A program made the position numbers and the translations under genes. Below are positions 1-7,055 of a stretch of 18,354 nucleotides of DNA, piece after piece (within the stretch, counting starts at the first letter, position 1; the number at the start of each line of letters is the position of its first letter). The DNA is taken from contig JAKSTE010000005.1 in NCBI GenBank assembly GCA_024402735.1, forward strand, positions 1-18,354. Direction: 5' to 3'. Source of the DNA: Alphaproteobacteria bacterium. Its GTDB lineage: Bacteria > Pseudomonadota > Alphaproteobacteria > Rs-D84. Under the pieces are notes generated by a model. That model was not told where the DNA came from and ran no database searches. It saw only the letters and a list, made by a program, of their open reading frames with translations.

Positions 1-291
1 GCCACCCAAAGAACCTGTGACAGCGGACATAGTTTTTTCAATCAATATGTCTGCTTTGCCCTTAGCATCAGTGTATGCTGCCATTACAAATGCGGATAAA
101 TCGGTTGCGTTTTTTTTCATTGCTTCAGGCTGAATAACAACAGACAAAACATCGTATTTACCGGTCATAGTAACAACAACCATTCCATCACCGTCAATTC
201 CTTTGACTTGCATATTCGCCAAAGAATCTTGTGCCAAAGATATTTTTGTTTGTAAATTTTGGGCTTGGGCCATCAAAGATTCTATATCCAT
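1..291 (-). CDS. ybaB: YbaB/EbfC family nucleoid-associated protein (3' end cut by the window edge)
   Basis: The minus frame starts at ATG 291-289 and stays open for 97 codons to the window edge. The translation opens MDIESLMAQAQNLQTKI and contains VKGIDGDGMVVVTMTGKYDV and a long C-terminal helix leading into TGSLGG. This is the standard YbaB/EbfC pattern: an N-terminal helix with M-x-Q-A-Q, a central beta-sheet with a G-x-G turn, then a helix. Family members are about 105-110 residues, so only the last dozen residues should be missing. These small dimeric proteins bind DNA and are usually encoded between dnaX and recR; here the upstream gene is instead an unknown 116-residue protein, whose TAA stop is separated from this ATG by one base, so translation is probably coupled. 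Family assignment is confident; a specific role is not known. Confidence 0.9.
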   Translation of the reverse strand, partial: MDIESLMAQAQNLQTKISLAQDSLANMQVKGIDGDGMVVVTMTGKYDVLSVVIQPEAMKKNATDLSAFVMAAYTDAKGKADILIEKTMSAVTGSLGG

Positions 292-292
292 A

Positions 293-643
293 TTAACGGC
301 ACCTTAACATCTGAATACATTTAACAGGAACTTTATTCATTTCTGCAATAACTTCCGATAAACACAAAGTTGGGATAACAGAATTTGCAAAGTCCAAAGC
401 TTGCTTTTTTGTATCATACTCTGTAACAGATGTTATTAAGCCTATTGGCCGCTTAGAACCATCCGGTATAGTTTCATATTTATATAAAGCAAATCTATAT
501 TTTTTCGAAATATTGTCTTTCTCTATAACAGCAGAATATCTGTCATCTACCCATTTACGATACAAAGCAATCTTGCTGGGTGGGCAGTTTAGATATTGTG
601 CCCACTCAGCATTATTACGAACAACCGTTTTTGTTGTTGGCAT
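293..643 (-). CDS. Uncharacterised 116-residue protein between pnp and ybaB
   Basis: I do not recognise this protein. It is soluble-looking, basic, with no signal peptide or membrane segment, and opens MPTTKTVVRNNAEWAQYLNC. Aromatic and charged residues alternate in a manner typical of a small alpha/beta domain, and it ends with cysteines (VKCIQMLRCR). It starts 16 bp after the pnp stop and its own stop (TAA at 295-293) is followed after one base by the ybaB ATG, giving a TAATATG junction. The three genes therefore look like one transcription unit, with ybaB translated by reinitiation. The upstream sequence holds only a weak Shine-Dalgarno-like AGG about 14 bases away. Reality as a gene is supported by the tight packing and protein-like composition; function is unknown. 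Confidence 0.75.
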   Translation of the reverse strand: MPTTKTVVRNNAEWAQYLNCPPSKIALYRKWVDDRYSAVIEKDNISKKYRFALYKYETIPDGSKRPIGLITSVTEYDTKKQALDFANSVIPTLCLSEVIAEMNKVPVKCIQMLRCR

Positions 644-659
644 ATTTTTTTTTAACCTA

Positions 660-2819
660 TTATTTTTCTTTACCTGTTTTTTGATCTATACCGACCATAG
701 ACATACGTGTTTTACCACGTTTATCTGCACCAAGGTATTTCACATAAACAGTATCCCCTACTTTTATTTTAGTATTTTCTATTTTTTCAATACGTTCACC
801 TGTAATTTCAGATATATGAACCATAGATTCAAAACCATTTAATATCTTAACAAACAGTCCGAAATCTTTCATTCCAGATACAGTACCTTTGTATATTTCA
901 CCAACCTCTGGTTCAGCTACAATATCTTTTATACGAGATATCGCATTATCTGCATCATCTTTAGATGAAGCCATAATTTTAATATTACCATCATCATCTA
1001 ACTCTATTTGTGTATTTGTATCACGTGTTAAAGATTGAATAACAGAACCACCCTTTCCAATAACATCACGAACTTTGTCCGGATTTATTTTCATTGTGTA
1101 TGTCTGTGGAGCAAATTCAGAAAGTTTTTTACGTGGAGCCTTTATAGCTTTTTCTATTTTTCCTAGAATATGCATACGGCCATCTTTTGCCTGAGCCAAA
1201 GCATGTTCCATAATTTCAAAAGTTATAGATGTAATTTTAATATCCATCTGTAAAGCTGTAATACCACGATCTGTTCCTGTAACTTTGAAATCCATATCCC
1301 CCAAATGATCTTCATCGCCCAAGATATCTGTTAAAATTGCATAATCGTCGCCTTCTTTTATTAATCCCATAGCGATACCAGCAACTGGACGTTTCATAGG
1401 AACCCCACCATCCATCATAGCCAATGTTGCACCACAAGTGGTAGCCATAGATGAAGAACCGTTAGACTCTAAAATGTCAGAACACACACGAATAACATAA
1501 TCAAATTCTTCACGACTTGGCACCATAGGATGAACAGCACGCCATGCTAAATTACCATGTCCTAATTCACGACGACCAGGAGATTTCAAACCTTTTACCT
1601 CGCCAACAGCATATCCTGGAAAGTTATAGTGCAAGATAAAATCACGTTCAGAATCACCGTCTAATGATTCCATAGGCAAAGCGTCTTTACCACCACCTAA
1701 AGTCAAAGAAACTAAAGCCTGTGTTTCTCCACGAGTAAACAAAGCAGAGCCATGAGCACGTGGTAAAACACCTAACTCTATTTCTATAGGACGAACTGTT
1801 TTTGTATCACGACCATCTATACGAGGCTTTCCAGCAAGAATATTTCCGCGCATGATACGAGCAGTTAAATTTTCTATAATTTCATCTGCCCAAGATTCTA
1901 ACGTAGAAACAGCAGTTGTTGTTTCTGGGAACAATTCAGCAATACGCATTTTTGCTTTACTATGTATATCAGATAAAGTATCTAAGCGAACCAATTTTTC
2001 CTTTATTGCCAAAGCACTTTCTACTTCAGATGCAAATTGTTCGAAATCCTTTTCCATAGATATATATTCTTCTGTATTCTCTGGAATATCCCAACGTTCC
2101 TTACCAGCCTTCTCAGTTAATTCATTTATTGCCTTAATAACAACTTGTTGAGCATCAAACCCAAATTTTACAGCACCCAAAGTTGTTTTTTCATCTAATT
2201 CACCTATTTCAGATTCAACCATTAAAACACCATCTTTAGTTGCAGCAACAACTAAATCCATTTCAGAATCATCTAATTCAGCTTTTGAAGGATTTAATAA
2301 ATATTTCCCATCTTTATAACCTACTCTAGCAGCGCCAATAGGACCAGCAAAAGGAACACCAGATAAAGCCAATGCAGCAGAAGAAGCTATCATAGATAAT
2401 ATATCTGGTTGATTCTTTTTATCATAAGAAAATACTTGGGCAATTATTTGAACTTTATTTTTAAAAGTTTCTGGGAACAAAGGACGAATAGGACGATCAA
2501 TTAAACGAGCTATTAAAGTTTCAGACACTGAAGATTTACCTTCACGTCTATCTCTAGACCCAGGAACACGACCTGCAGAAGCATATTTTTCTTGATAATC
2601 AACTGTTAAAGGAAAGAAATCTTGACCTTCTACTGCTGTTTTTTCTGCACAAACCGTTGCTAAAACCATTGTACCACCCATAGTAGCCATAACAGCACCT
2701 GTGGCTTGTTTTGCAAAACGACCTGTTTCCAATATAACTGTTTCGTCACCATATTTAAATTCAACAGTTACAGGATTATTCAGAACATGCTTTTCTTCTT
2801 TTTTAAATAAACCAAACAT
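660..2819 (-). CDS. pnp: Polyribonucleotide nucleotidyltransferase (PNPase)
   Basis: PNPase degrades RNA 3' to 5' phosphorolytically and is a trimeric core of RNA decay. The 719-residue product has the full domain order: RNase PH-like domain 1 (about 15-230), the alpha-helical linker domain (about 240-325), the catalytic RNase PH-like domain 2 (about 335-560), KH (about 575-632) and S1 (about 638-712). The metal-binding catalytic signature GDEDHLGDMDFKV sits at 501-513; its Asp502 and Asp508 match the family's catalytic aspartates. The KH loop GKGG is at 588-591. Length is normal for alphaproteobacteria. The start is supported by GGAG eight bases upstream of the ATG. Unlike the usual rpsO-pnp arrangement, no rpsO lies upstream; a BamB-like gene does. 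A promoter and a leader of about 107 nt precede it (separate entries). Confidence 0.98.
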   Translation of the reverse strand: MFGLFKKEEKHVLNNPVTVEFKYGDETVILETGRFAKQATGAVMATMGGTMVLATVCAEKTAVEGQDFFPLTVDYQEKYASAGRVPGSRDRREGKSSVSETLIARLIDRPIRPLFPETFKNKVQIIAQVFSYDKKNQPDILSMIASSAALALSGVPFAGPIGAARVGYKDGKYLLNPSKAELDDSEMDLVVAATKDGVLMVESEIGELDEKTTLGAVKFGFDAQQVVIKAINELTEKAGKERWDIPENTEEYISMEKDFEQFASEVESALAIKEKLVRLDTLSDIHSKAKMRIAELFPETTTAVSTLESWADEIIENLTARIMRGNILAGKPRIDGRDTKTVRPIEIELGVLPRAHGSALFTRGETQALVSLTLGGGKDALPMESLDGDSERDFILHYNFPGYAVGEVKGLKSPGRRELGHGNLAWRAVHPMVPSREEFDYVIRVCSDILESNGSSSMATTCGATLAMMDGGVPMKRPVAGIAMGLIKEGDDYAILTDILGDEDHLGDMDFKVTGTDRGITALQMDIKITSITFEIMEHALAQAKDGRMHILGKIEKAIKAPRKKLSEFAPQTYTMKINPDKVRDVIGKGGSVIQSLTRDTNTQIELDDDGNIKIMASSKDDADNAISRIKDIVAEPEVGEIYKGTVSGMKDFGLFVKILNGFESMVHISEITGERIEKIENTKIKVGDTVYVKYLGADKRGKTRMSMVGIDQKTGKEK

Positions 2820-2821
2820 AT

Positions 2822-2865
2822 TTTTTCTCCATTATTTTTATTGTTATTATTCTTGCGGAGACAAA
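2822..2865 (-). promoter_or_regulatory. Possible SD-sequestering hairpin in the pnp leader
   Basis: On the transcript, TTGTCTCC (plus positions 2857-2864) can pair with GGAGAAAA (2823-2830), which contains the pnp Shine-Dalgarno. The pairing is five consecutive base pairs (TCTCC/GGAGA), one mismatch, then A-U pairs, closing an AT-rich loop of 26 nt. This could mask ribosome entry. PNPase is known to repress its own mRNA in enterobacteria through its leader, but by a different RNase III-dependent structure. Stability was not computed; the AT-rich loop makes this a moderate candidate only. Confidence 0.35.
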
Positions 2866-2933
2866 TCATTCATTTTTATATTCTATTTACAAATATAAAA
2901 AAGAATAATTCTTCCCCCGCACACATCCATGCC

Positions 2934-2961
2934 ATTATAAATTATATTTAGTGATTTTCAA
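2934..2961 (-). promoter_or_regulatory. Sigma-70-type promoter for pnp
   Basis: Reading the minus strand, TTGAAA (2961-2956) is followed after 16 bp by a perfect TATAAT (2939-2934). Transcription would start near 2927, giving a leader of roughly 107 nt before the pnp ATG. It lies in the 170-bp gap between the BamB-like gene and pnp, so pnp and the two genes after it can be transcribed independently of the upstream pair. No GC-rich terminator hairpin was seen after the BamB-like gene. Confidence 0.65.
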
Positions 2962-2989
2962 TTAAATTATAGTTAAGGCAAAATTTATA

Positions 2990-3724
2990 TTATTGTATGT
3001 TTATAATCGTACCATCAACAGCGTTTATTTTTTCAGTACCTATAATTAATATTTGATCTTTGTACACAGGTTGAACCTGATTTTTTACTTCTGTTTTCCA
3101 ATAAGCCATACCATTATTTTTATTTAATGCATACAAAACATTATCTGCACCAACCACAAAAATAGCATCAGAGGTCACAACAAAGTCAACAGGAACAGAT
3201 ATAGCTACACACCAGATTTTATCTCCATCTGATGAACGCAACTTACAAAACATATCTCCTAAACCACCAGCATAAACAGAATCAGAATCCTTTACAACAT
3301 GTGCTACAATATCAACTATTCCGGTTCCGCCTGTTACAGAATTTAATTTAAAAAGATCTGTCATCCACTCAACACGTTGAGTATAAACATTAACTTTTAT
3401 AACCTCTCCTGTGGTAAGACCTGTATAAAGATAACTACCAGTACATATAGGAGATTGATTACTTTCTACAAAATGTTTAGAAGAAAAACCTGTAAATATT
3501 TTTGTCTTTCCGCTCCAAATTGTATTTGTTTTATCTTGAGTATAAGGACATCTTTTTGTGTTTTTAACAACAGTTGTTTTATCAGAAACAGGTGTTTTTT
3601 TATTTAAAACTATTAATTTTTCTGTCTCAAAAACGGCATGCCTTTTACCGTCTAATATAGGATCATGCTCAGCACAACCAACTAACACAACAAGTCCTAA
3701 AATAACTAAAAATAATTTTTTCAA
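2990..3724 (-). CDS. BamB-like lipoprotein with PQQ-type repeats (short form)
   Basis: The 244-residue product begins MKKLFLVILGLVVLVGC, a lipoprotein signal with lipobox LVGC, so Cys17 should be lipidated and the protein anchored in an envelope membrane. The rest shows PQQ-like beta-propeller blades: VYAGGLGDMFCKLRSSDGDKIW, then IFVVGADNVLYALNKNNGMAYW, then ILIIGTEKINAVDG (shown in part). BamB is the propeller lipoprotein of the BAM outer-membrane assembly complex, normally near 380-400 residues, so this version is clearly short and would hold fewer than eight blades unless the N-terminal half is very divergent. The start is TTG at 3724-3722; AAGGA lies six bases upstream and overlaps the stop of the preceding gene. 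That gene is YfgM-like, and a yfgM-bamB pair is a common neighbourhood, which supports the call. The symbol is withheld because of the length. Confidence 0.7.
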   Translation of the reverse strand: MKKLFLVILGLVVLVGCAEHDPILDGKRHAVFETEKLIVLNKKTPVSDKTTVVKNTKRCPYTQDKTNTIWSGKTKIFTGFSSKHFVESNQSPICTGSYLYTGLTTGEVIKVNVYTQRVEWMTDLFKLNSVTGGTGIVDIVAHVVKDSDSVYAGGLGDMFCKLRSSDGDKIWCVAISVPVDFVVTSDAIFVVGADNVLYALNKNNGMAYWKTEVKNQVQPVYKDQILIIGTEKINAVDGTIINIQ

Positions 3725-3733
3725 AATCGTTCC

Positions 3734-4387
3734 TTATTTTAACATTTGAGCTGTTGATGATATATTTGCAGGTGCATCTGGATCATTAATTATTTCATTT
3801 AAGATAAGATCCGCTTTTTCTTTATTAGAAACAGCCAAATACTTTTCTGCTACAAATAACTTAGCCATATAAAAAAACGGTGAACTTTTTGTATTCATAC
3901 TAGCCAAATATTTTTCAACTTCTTCTACACTCATTTCATCACCACGAATAGCTACTAAATGGATCTTCGCCAAATCTTTAAAGTCACGAGTGGAAGCGTT
4001 TTGGGCCAATTTATCCAATTTAGTAACATCTTTATCAAGCAAATATGATTGAAACAATGCCAAATCTGCTGTCGCCCCTTTAGAATTATCAGATAAATTA
4101 GCTAAAGCTTTTGCATCAAAATTTTCTACAGCTGCTTCATACATCTGAGCTGTAGCTATTTTAGAAGAAACATGCATACGAATACCCAAATTTATCCCAC
4201 AAACTATAACCATTATACCTAAAGCAACATATACTATATAACGCCAATATTTTTTTATAAATTGTTGCGTTTTCTCGTTATTTACATCTTCCCAAACCTC
4301 ACGATACAAAGCATCTTCTGCATATTCCTCTCGTGTCTTAGCTATTGGTTTTACAATCTTCTTCTTTCTTTCTAAAATAGAGCTCAT
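3734..4387 (-). CDS. YfgM-like membrane-anchored TPR-type protein
   Basis: The 217-residue product has a charged cytoplasmic N-terminus (about 1-48), one membrane helix (about 49-70, YWRYIVYVALGIMVIVCGIN) and an alpha-helical extracytoplasmic domain to the end, rich in Ala/Leu/Asp helices of the TPR kind. This is the layout of the YfgM/TPR_21 family, which works as a periplasmic-facing partner of the Sec translocon in enterobacteria. The position just upstream of a BamB-like gene matches the common yfgM-bamB order. The start is backed by AGGAG eight bases upstream of the ATG. The gap to the following gene is 9 bp, so the two are co-transcribed. Whether it does the same job as E. coli YfgM is inference. 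Confidence 0.75.
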   Translation of the reverse strand: MSSILERKKKIVKPIAKTREEYAEDALYREVWEDVNNEKTQQFIKKYWRYIVYVALGIMVIVCGINLGIRMHVSSKIATAQMYEAAVENFDAKALANLSDNSKGATADLALFQSYLLDKDVTKLDKLAQNASTRDFKDLAKIHLVAIRGDEMSVEEVEKYLASMNTKSSPFFYMAKLFVAEKYLAVSNKEKADLILNEIINDPDAPANISSTAQMLK

Positions 4388-4404
4388 GAAAAAATTCTCC
4401 TATC

Positions 4405-4432
4405 TTGATAAATTATATTTTATTGCTATACT
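4405..4432 (+). promoter_or_regulatory. Extended -10 promoter for rpoH
   Basis: TTGATA (4405-4410) and TATACT (4427-4432) are 16 bp apart, and TG at 4424-4425 makes an extended -10 (TGCTATACT). The expected transcription start, about seven bases after the -10, falls at 4438-4440, only a few bases before the ATG at 4442. No Shine-Dalgarno precedes the ATG. The rpoH mRNA would thus be nearly leaderless. Confidence 0.65.
4412..4417 (-). promoter_or_regulatory. Possible -10 element for the yfgM-bamB-like pair
   Basis: The minus strand carries a perfect TATAAT at 4417-4412, about 24 bp before the YfgM-like ATG and upstream of its AGGAG. No convincing -35 sits 16-18 bp further upstream. It lies inside the 54-bp divergent space shared with the rpoH promoter, so the two promoters interleave. 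Confidence 0.35.
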
Positions 4433-4441
4433 ATAAAAGTT

Positions 4442-5374
4442 ATGAAAAAGCAAATCAAAACAAATTTACCTAGTGCACAAACACATGAAATAATCCCCAT
4501 TTATAATAATGGTGACGATTTTGCTTTATCTAAATACATACAAGAAATTCAACGTTTTCCTATTTTAACAGCCGAGCAAGAATATCAATTCGCTTCCGAA
4601 TGGGTAAAAAAACATGATCATGTAGCAGCAGAAAAATTAGTTGCCTCTCATTTACGCTTAGTTGTATCTGTAGCATACGATTTTAAAAATTACGGATTAC
4701 CGATATCAGAATTAATAGCTAGTGGAAATATGGGGTTAATGCAGGCCTTACAAAAGTTTGATCCTGAACGAGGTTTTAGATTCTCAACATATGCCATGTT
4801 TTGGATTAAAGCTGAAATTTATGAAACCATATTAAATAATTGGTCTATTGTAAAATTGGGCACTTCTGCAAATCAAAAGAGAATTTTCTTTAATTTATCG
4901 CGTGCAAAAAAAGCTCTTGGTATTATGGACAATAACTTATCGGTAACTCAAACTAAACAAATAGCAAATTATTTATCTGTTTCAGAATCAGATGTATCTA
5001 GAATGTCGACTAGAATGTCAGCAAGAGATATTTCTTTAAACAGTCCTATGGGAACTGATTCTGATTCAAAAGATATTCTATCAAATTTAGCAGACCCAAA
5101 TATAGATATAGAAAATAGTATTGAACAGTTAGAATTTAAAAAGAATGGTTATAAACTTTTAAAAAAACATTTAGACTTACTACCCCAAAGAGACAAAGAG
5201 ATTTTACAAGCTAGAAAATTACAAGATCCAGCTGCAACATTAGAAATTTTATCCAAAAAATACGGTATATCTAGAGAAAGGGTAAGACAAATAGAAGAAA
5301 GAGCTTTCGATAAATTACAAAAGTCAATATTGGAAGAATCTTCTTCGCATTTAATAAAAACAGATAAAAAATGA
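4442..5374 (+). CDS. rpoH: RNA polymerase sigma factor RpoH (sigma-32)
   Basis: The 310-residue product is a sigma-70 family factor with region 2 (about 64-135) containing LVASHLRLVVSVAYDFKNYG, the GNMGLMQALQKFDPERGFRFSTYA core-binding segment (in two parts, 95-117) and the WIKAEIYETILNNWSIVKLG promoter-melting part. NQKRIFFNLS at 144-153 matches the RpoH box seen only in heat-shock sigma factors. Region 4 with ISRERVRQIEERAFDKLQ (275-292) is the -35-binding helix-turn-helix. Length and domains fit alphaproteobacterial RpoH, which directs transcription of chaperone and protease genes. The gene diverges from the YfgM-like gene and its stop overlaps the start of a porin-like gene by ATGA, so the two are probably translated together. 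The start shown is the only one that fits the family's N-terminus. Confidence 0.92.
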   Translation: MKKQIKTNLPSAQTHEIIPIYNNGDDFALSKYIQEIQRFPILTAEQEYQFASEWVKKHDHVAAEKLVASHLRLVVSVAYDFKNYGLPISELIASGNMGLMQALQKFDPERGFRFSTYAMFWIKAEIYETILNNWSIVKLGTSANQKRIFFNLSRAKKALGIMDNNLSVTQTKQIANYLSVSESDVSRMSTRMSARDISLNSPMGTDSDSKDILSNLADPNIDIENSIEQLEFKKNGYKLLKKHLDLLPQRDKEILQARKLQDPAATLEILSKKYGISRERVRQIEERAFDKLQKSILEESSSHLIKTDKK

Positions 5375-6396
5375 AATTAAAATCATTACTTTTTTTAATA
5401 CTATCTATGTGTATTTTTTTTGAAACACACGCTTTAGAATACAATCTTAATAAATTTAATTTTAAATTAGATTTAGAGGGGATGGCCGGTATTCTCGAAT
5501 CAAAAAAAGATAAACCTTTATTTATTAATGATTGGGATGTAAAGGGACAAGCATTTTATAAAATAAATTCAAATCACAAACTTGGGTTAGTTTATTCATT
5601 AGATGCAGATTGTGTAGAAGAAGATGAATATATTCATGATGCTTTTATGTTATACGAAAACAAAAAAATGGGACGAGCAGAATTAGGTTTAACCTATTCT
5701 GTTATTAGAAAAATGGGGCTTGGATTACCAGACGTAGGATATTTAAGAATAAATGAACGATCGATTATATATAAAAAACTCCATACAGATAAAACATTTA
5801 TTGCAGACACTACCGCAACAACAGGCCACGAAGCATTACGTATAAATTTAGCTACAACCAATACAGCTTACGGACAATATGGGTTGTCTGTATCCGGAAT
5901 CACAGACAACTATAAATATGGTATAGATTTTGCCTACAAATACAAACAGTCTTCTGGTAAACTTAAAACAGCTTACTCTTTTGGAATATCTCTTATAGAC
6001 AAACCAGAAAATTACGTAGAAAATTCTTTCACCAACCCTGTGACATCTGATTGGAGAAGCCAATTAGCTTTAGGTGTAAATTTACAATACAACAGTTGGA
6101 TTTTTGGAATATCTTCTCGTGTAATATATGATAAAAATCCAATCACTCAACCAACAGACGGGTTTATAGCTGGAACAGGTATAAGTTATGATGTACTAAG
6201 TTCTAGTTTTTCTGTTTCATATTTATTTTCTAACACAGGTATATGGAAACATAATAACTATGACAAACAAGATTTAACAAACACTATACTTGCATCATAT
6301 CGATATAAATATACAAACAGTTTAAGTATGTTTGTGTCTGGTGGCATCGCAGACACATCACCTTTTATATCAGCTGGATTAAAAATCGAATTTTAA
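5371..6396 (+). CDS. Porin-like outer-membrane beta-barrel protein
   Basis: The 341-residue product has a signal peptide with a hydrophobic core (LLFLILSMCIFF) and a plausible cleavage site after Ala21 (THA-LEYN). The mature part alternates hydrophobic and polar residues with regular aromatic girdles, and ends AGLKIEF, the C-terminal phenylalanine that the BAM complex recognises. Lines such as QLALGVNLQYNSWIFGISS and SFSVSYLFSN read as transmembrane strands. It is probably a diffusion porin of the general Gram-negative type; the substrate cannot be inferred. The ATG overlaps the rpoH stop by four bases (ATGA), placing a barrel protein directly behind the heat-shock sigma factor. At its 3' end it shares TTAA with the convergent Yip1-like gene. 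Confidence 0.8.
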   Translation: MKLKSLLFLILSMCIFFETHALEYNLNKFNFKLDLEGMAGILESKKDKPLFINDWDVKGQAFYKINSNHKLGLVYSLDADCVEEDEYIHDAFMLYENKKMGRAELGLTYSVIRKMGLGLPDVGYLRINERSIIYKKLHTDKTFIADTTATTGHEALRINLATTNTAYGQYGLSVSGITDNYKYGIDFAYKYKQSSGKLKTAYSFGISLIDKPENYVENSFTNPVTSDWRSQLALGVNLQYNSWIFGISSRVIYDKNPITQPTDGFIAGTGISYDVLSSSFSVSYLFSNTGIWKHNNYDKQDLTNTILASYRYKYTNSLSMFVSGGIADTSPFISAGLKIEF

Positions 6397-6989
6397 AACA
6401 AACAAGTAACTGTTGCTGATGTATTTTTTATAAAAAACCAAAAAGTTCTATAGTCTGTTGTATACAAACACGCTAAAAACAAAGATATTACCAGCAAAAC
6501 AAAAAGAACGCTTATCTTCTTACCATGCAAACAATATACCACTATGTTGTAAAGTAAAAAAAGCATATATGCATCAGTTAAAATACTAACAACCCAAATA
6601 GAAACACAATTAAATGCTAAGGCATTTAATATAAGAGTTAGCGGATACACAAAAAATACAGATGCTAAACCTTTTACTGTTATTTCCCAATCCCTTTCAC
6701 CACCAGCAATTTCCGAAAACAACATCAAAAGTCCACTTAAAACAAACAATAAAACCACAGCTAATACTGGTGCTATTATTATCGACTTAAATAACAAACC
6801 AAATGTAAATGCTTTTCCACTCAAAATAGACATCACCAAAACAAAAATTCCACCTACACACCCCCATAACAAAGCACGAAAAATAGATTCCTCCATATTT
6901 CCATCGGCAACTATTTTTGAAAAGAAATCTTTTGGTCTAAAAATCATTGTCATAAAACGATTTAAACCATTTTTTCTTGTTGTTGTCAT
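6393..6989 (-). CDS. Yip1-family integral membrane protein
   Basis: The 198-residue product starts with a short amphipathic segment (RFMTMIFRPKDFFSKIV) typical of the Yip1 domain, in which an amphipathic N-terminal segment precedes the membrane helices. Around five hydrophobic segments follow, near residues 38-58, 63-92, 108-130, 133-150 and 158-175. Bacterial Yip1 proteins are of unknown function. The start is supported by AGAGGTG about seven bases upstream. Its stop shares TTAA with the convergent porin-like gene. It diverges from der with a 66-bp space. Family call is moderately confident and based on topology and the N-terminal motif. Confidence 0.65.
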   Translation of the reverse strand: MTTTRKNGLNRFMTMIFRPKDFFSKIVADGNMEESIFRALLWGCVGGIFVLVMSILSGKAFTFGLLFKSIIIAPVLAVVLLFVLSGLLMLFSEIAGGERDWEITVKGLASVFFVYPLTLILNALAFNCVSIWVVSILTDAYMLFLLYNIVVYCLHGKKISVLFVLLVISLFLACLYTTDYRTFWFFIKNTSATVTCLF

Positions 6990-7004
6990 AAAAGCACCTC
7001 TTGT

Positions 7005-7032
7005 TTGATTATTTATATTTTTGCTTTATAAT
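7005..7032 (+). promoter_or_regulatory. Sigma-70-type promoter for der
   Basis: TTGATT (7005-7010) and a perfect TATAAT (7027-7032) are separated by 16 bp. A start near 7039 leaves a leader of about 17 nt containing TGGA (7046-7049), a weak Shine-Dalgarno for the der ATG. The same 66 bp must carry the promoter for the divergent Yip1-like gene. Confidence 0.65.
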
Positions 7033-7055
7033 TATAAAAAATCAATGGAAAAAAA

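Noticed and set aside
1852..2151. Open frames antisense to pnp, der, rarA and gltX
   Set aside because: They lie inside strong conserved genes, have no Shine-Dalgarno and no recognisable domains; treated as shadows.
2905..2925. Terminator hairpin in the pnp leader (AAGAA-TTA-TTCTT followed by T's on the minus strand)
   Set aside because: Only five pairs, mostly A-U, with a 3-nt loop; too weak to call an intrinsic terminator.
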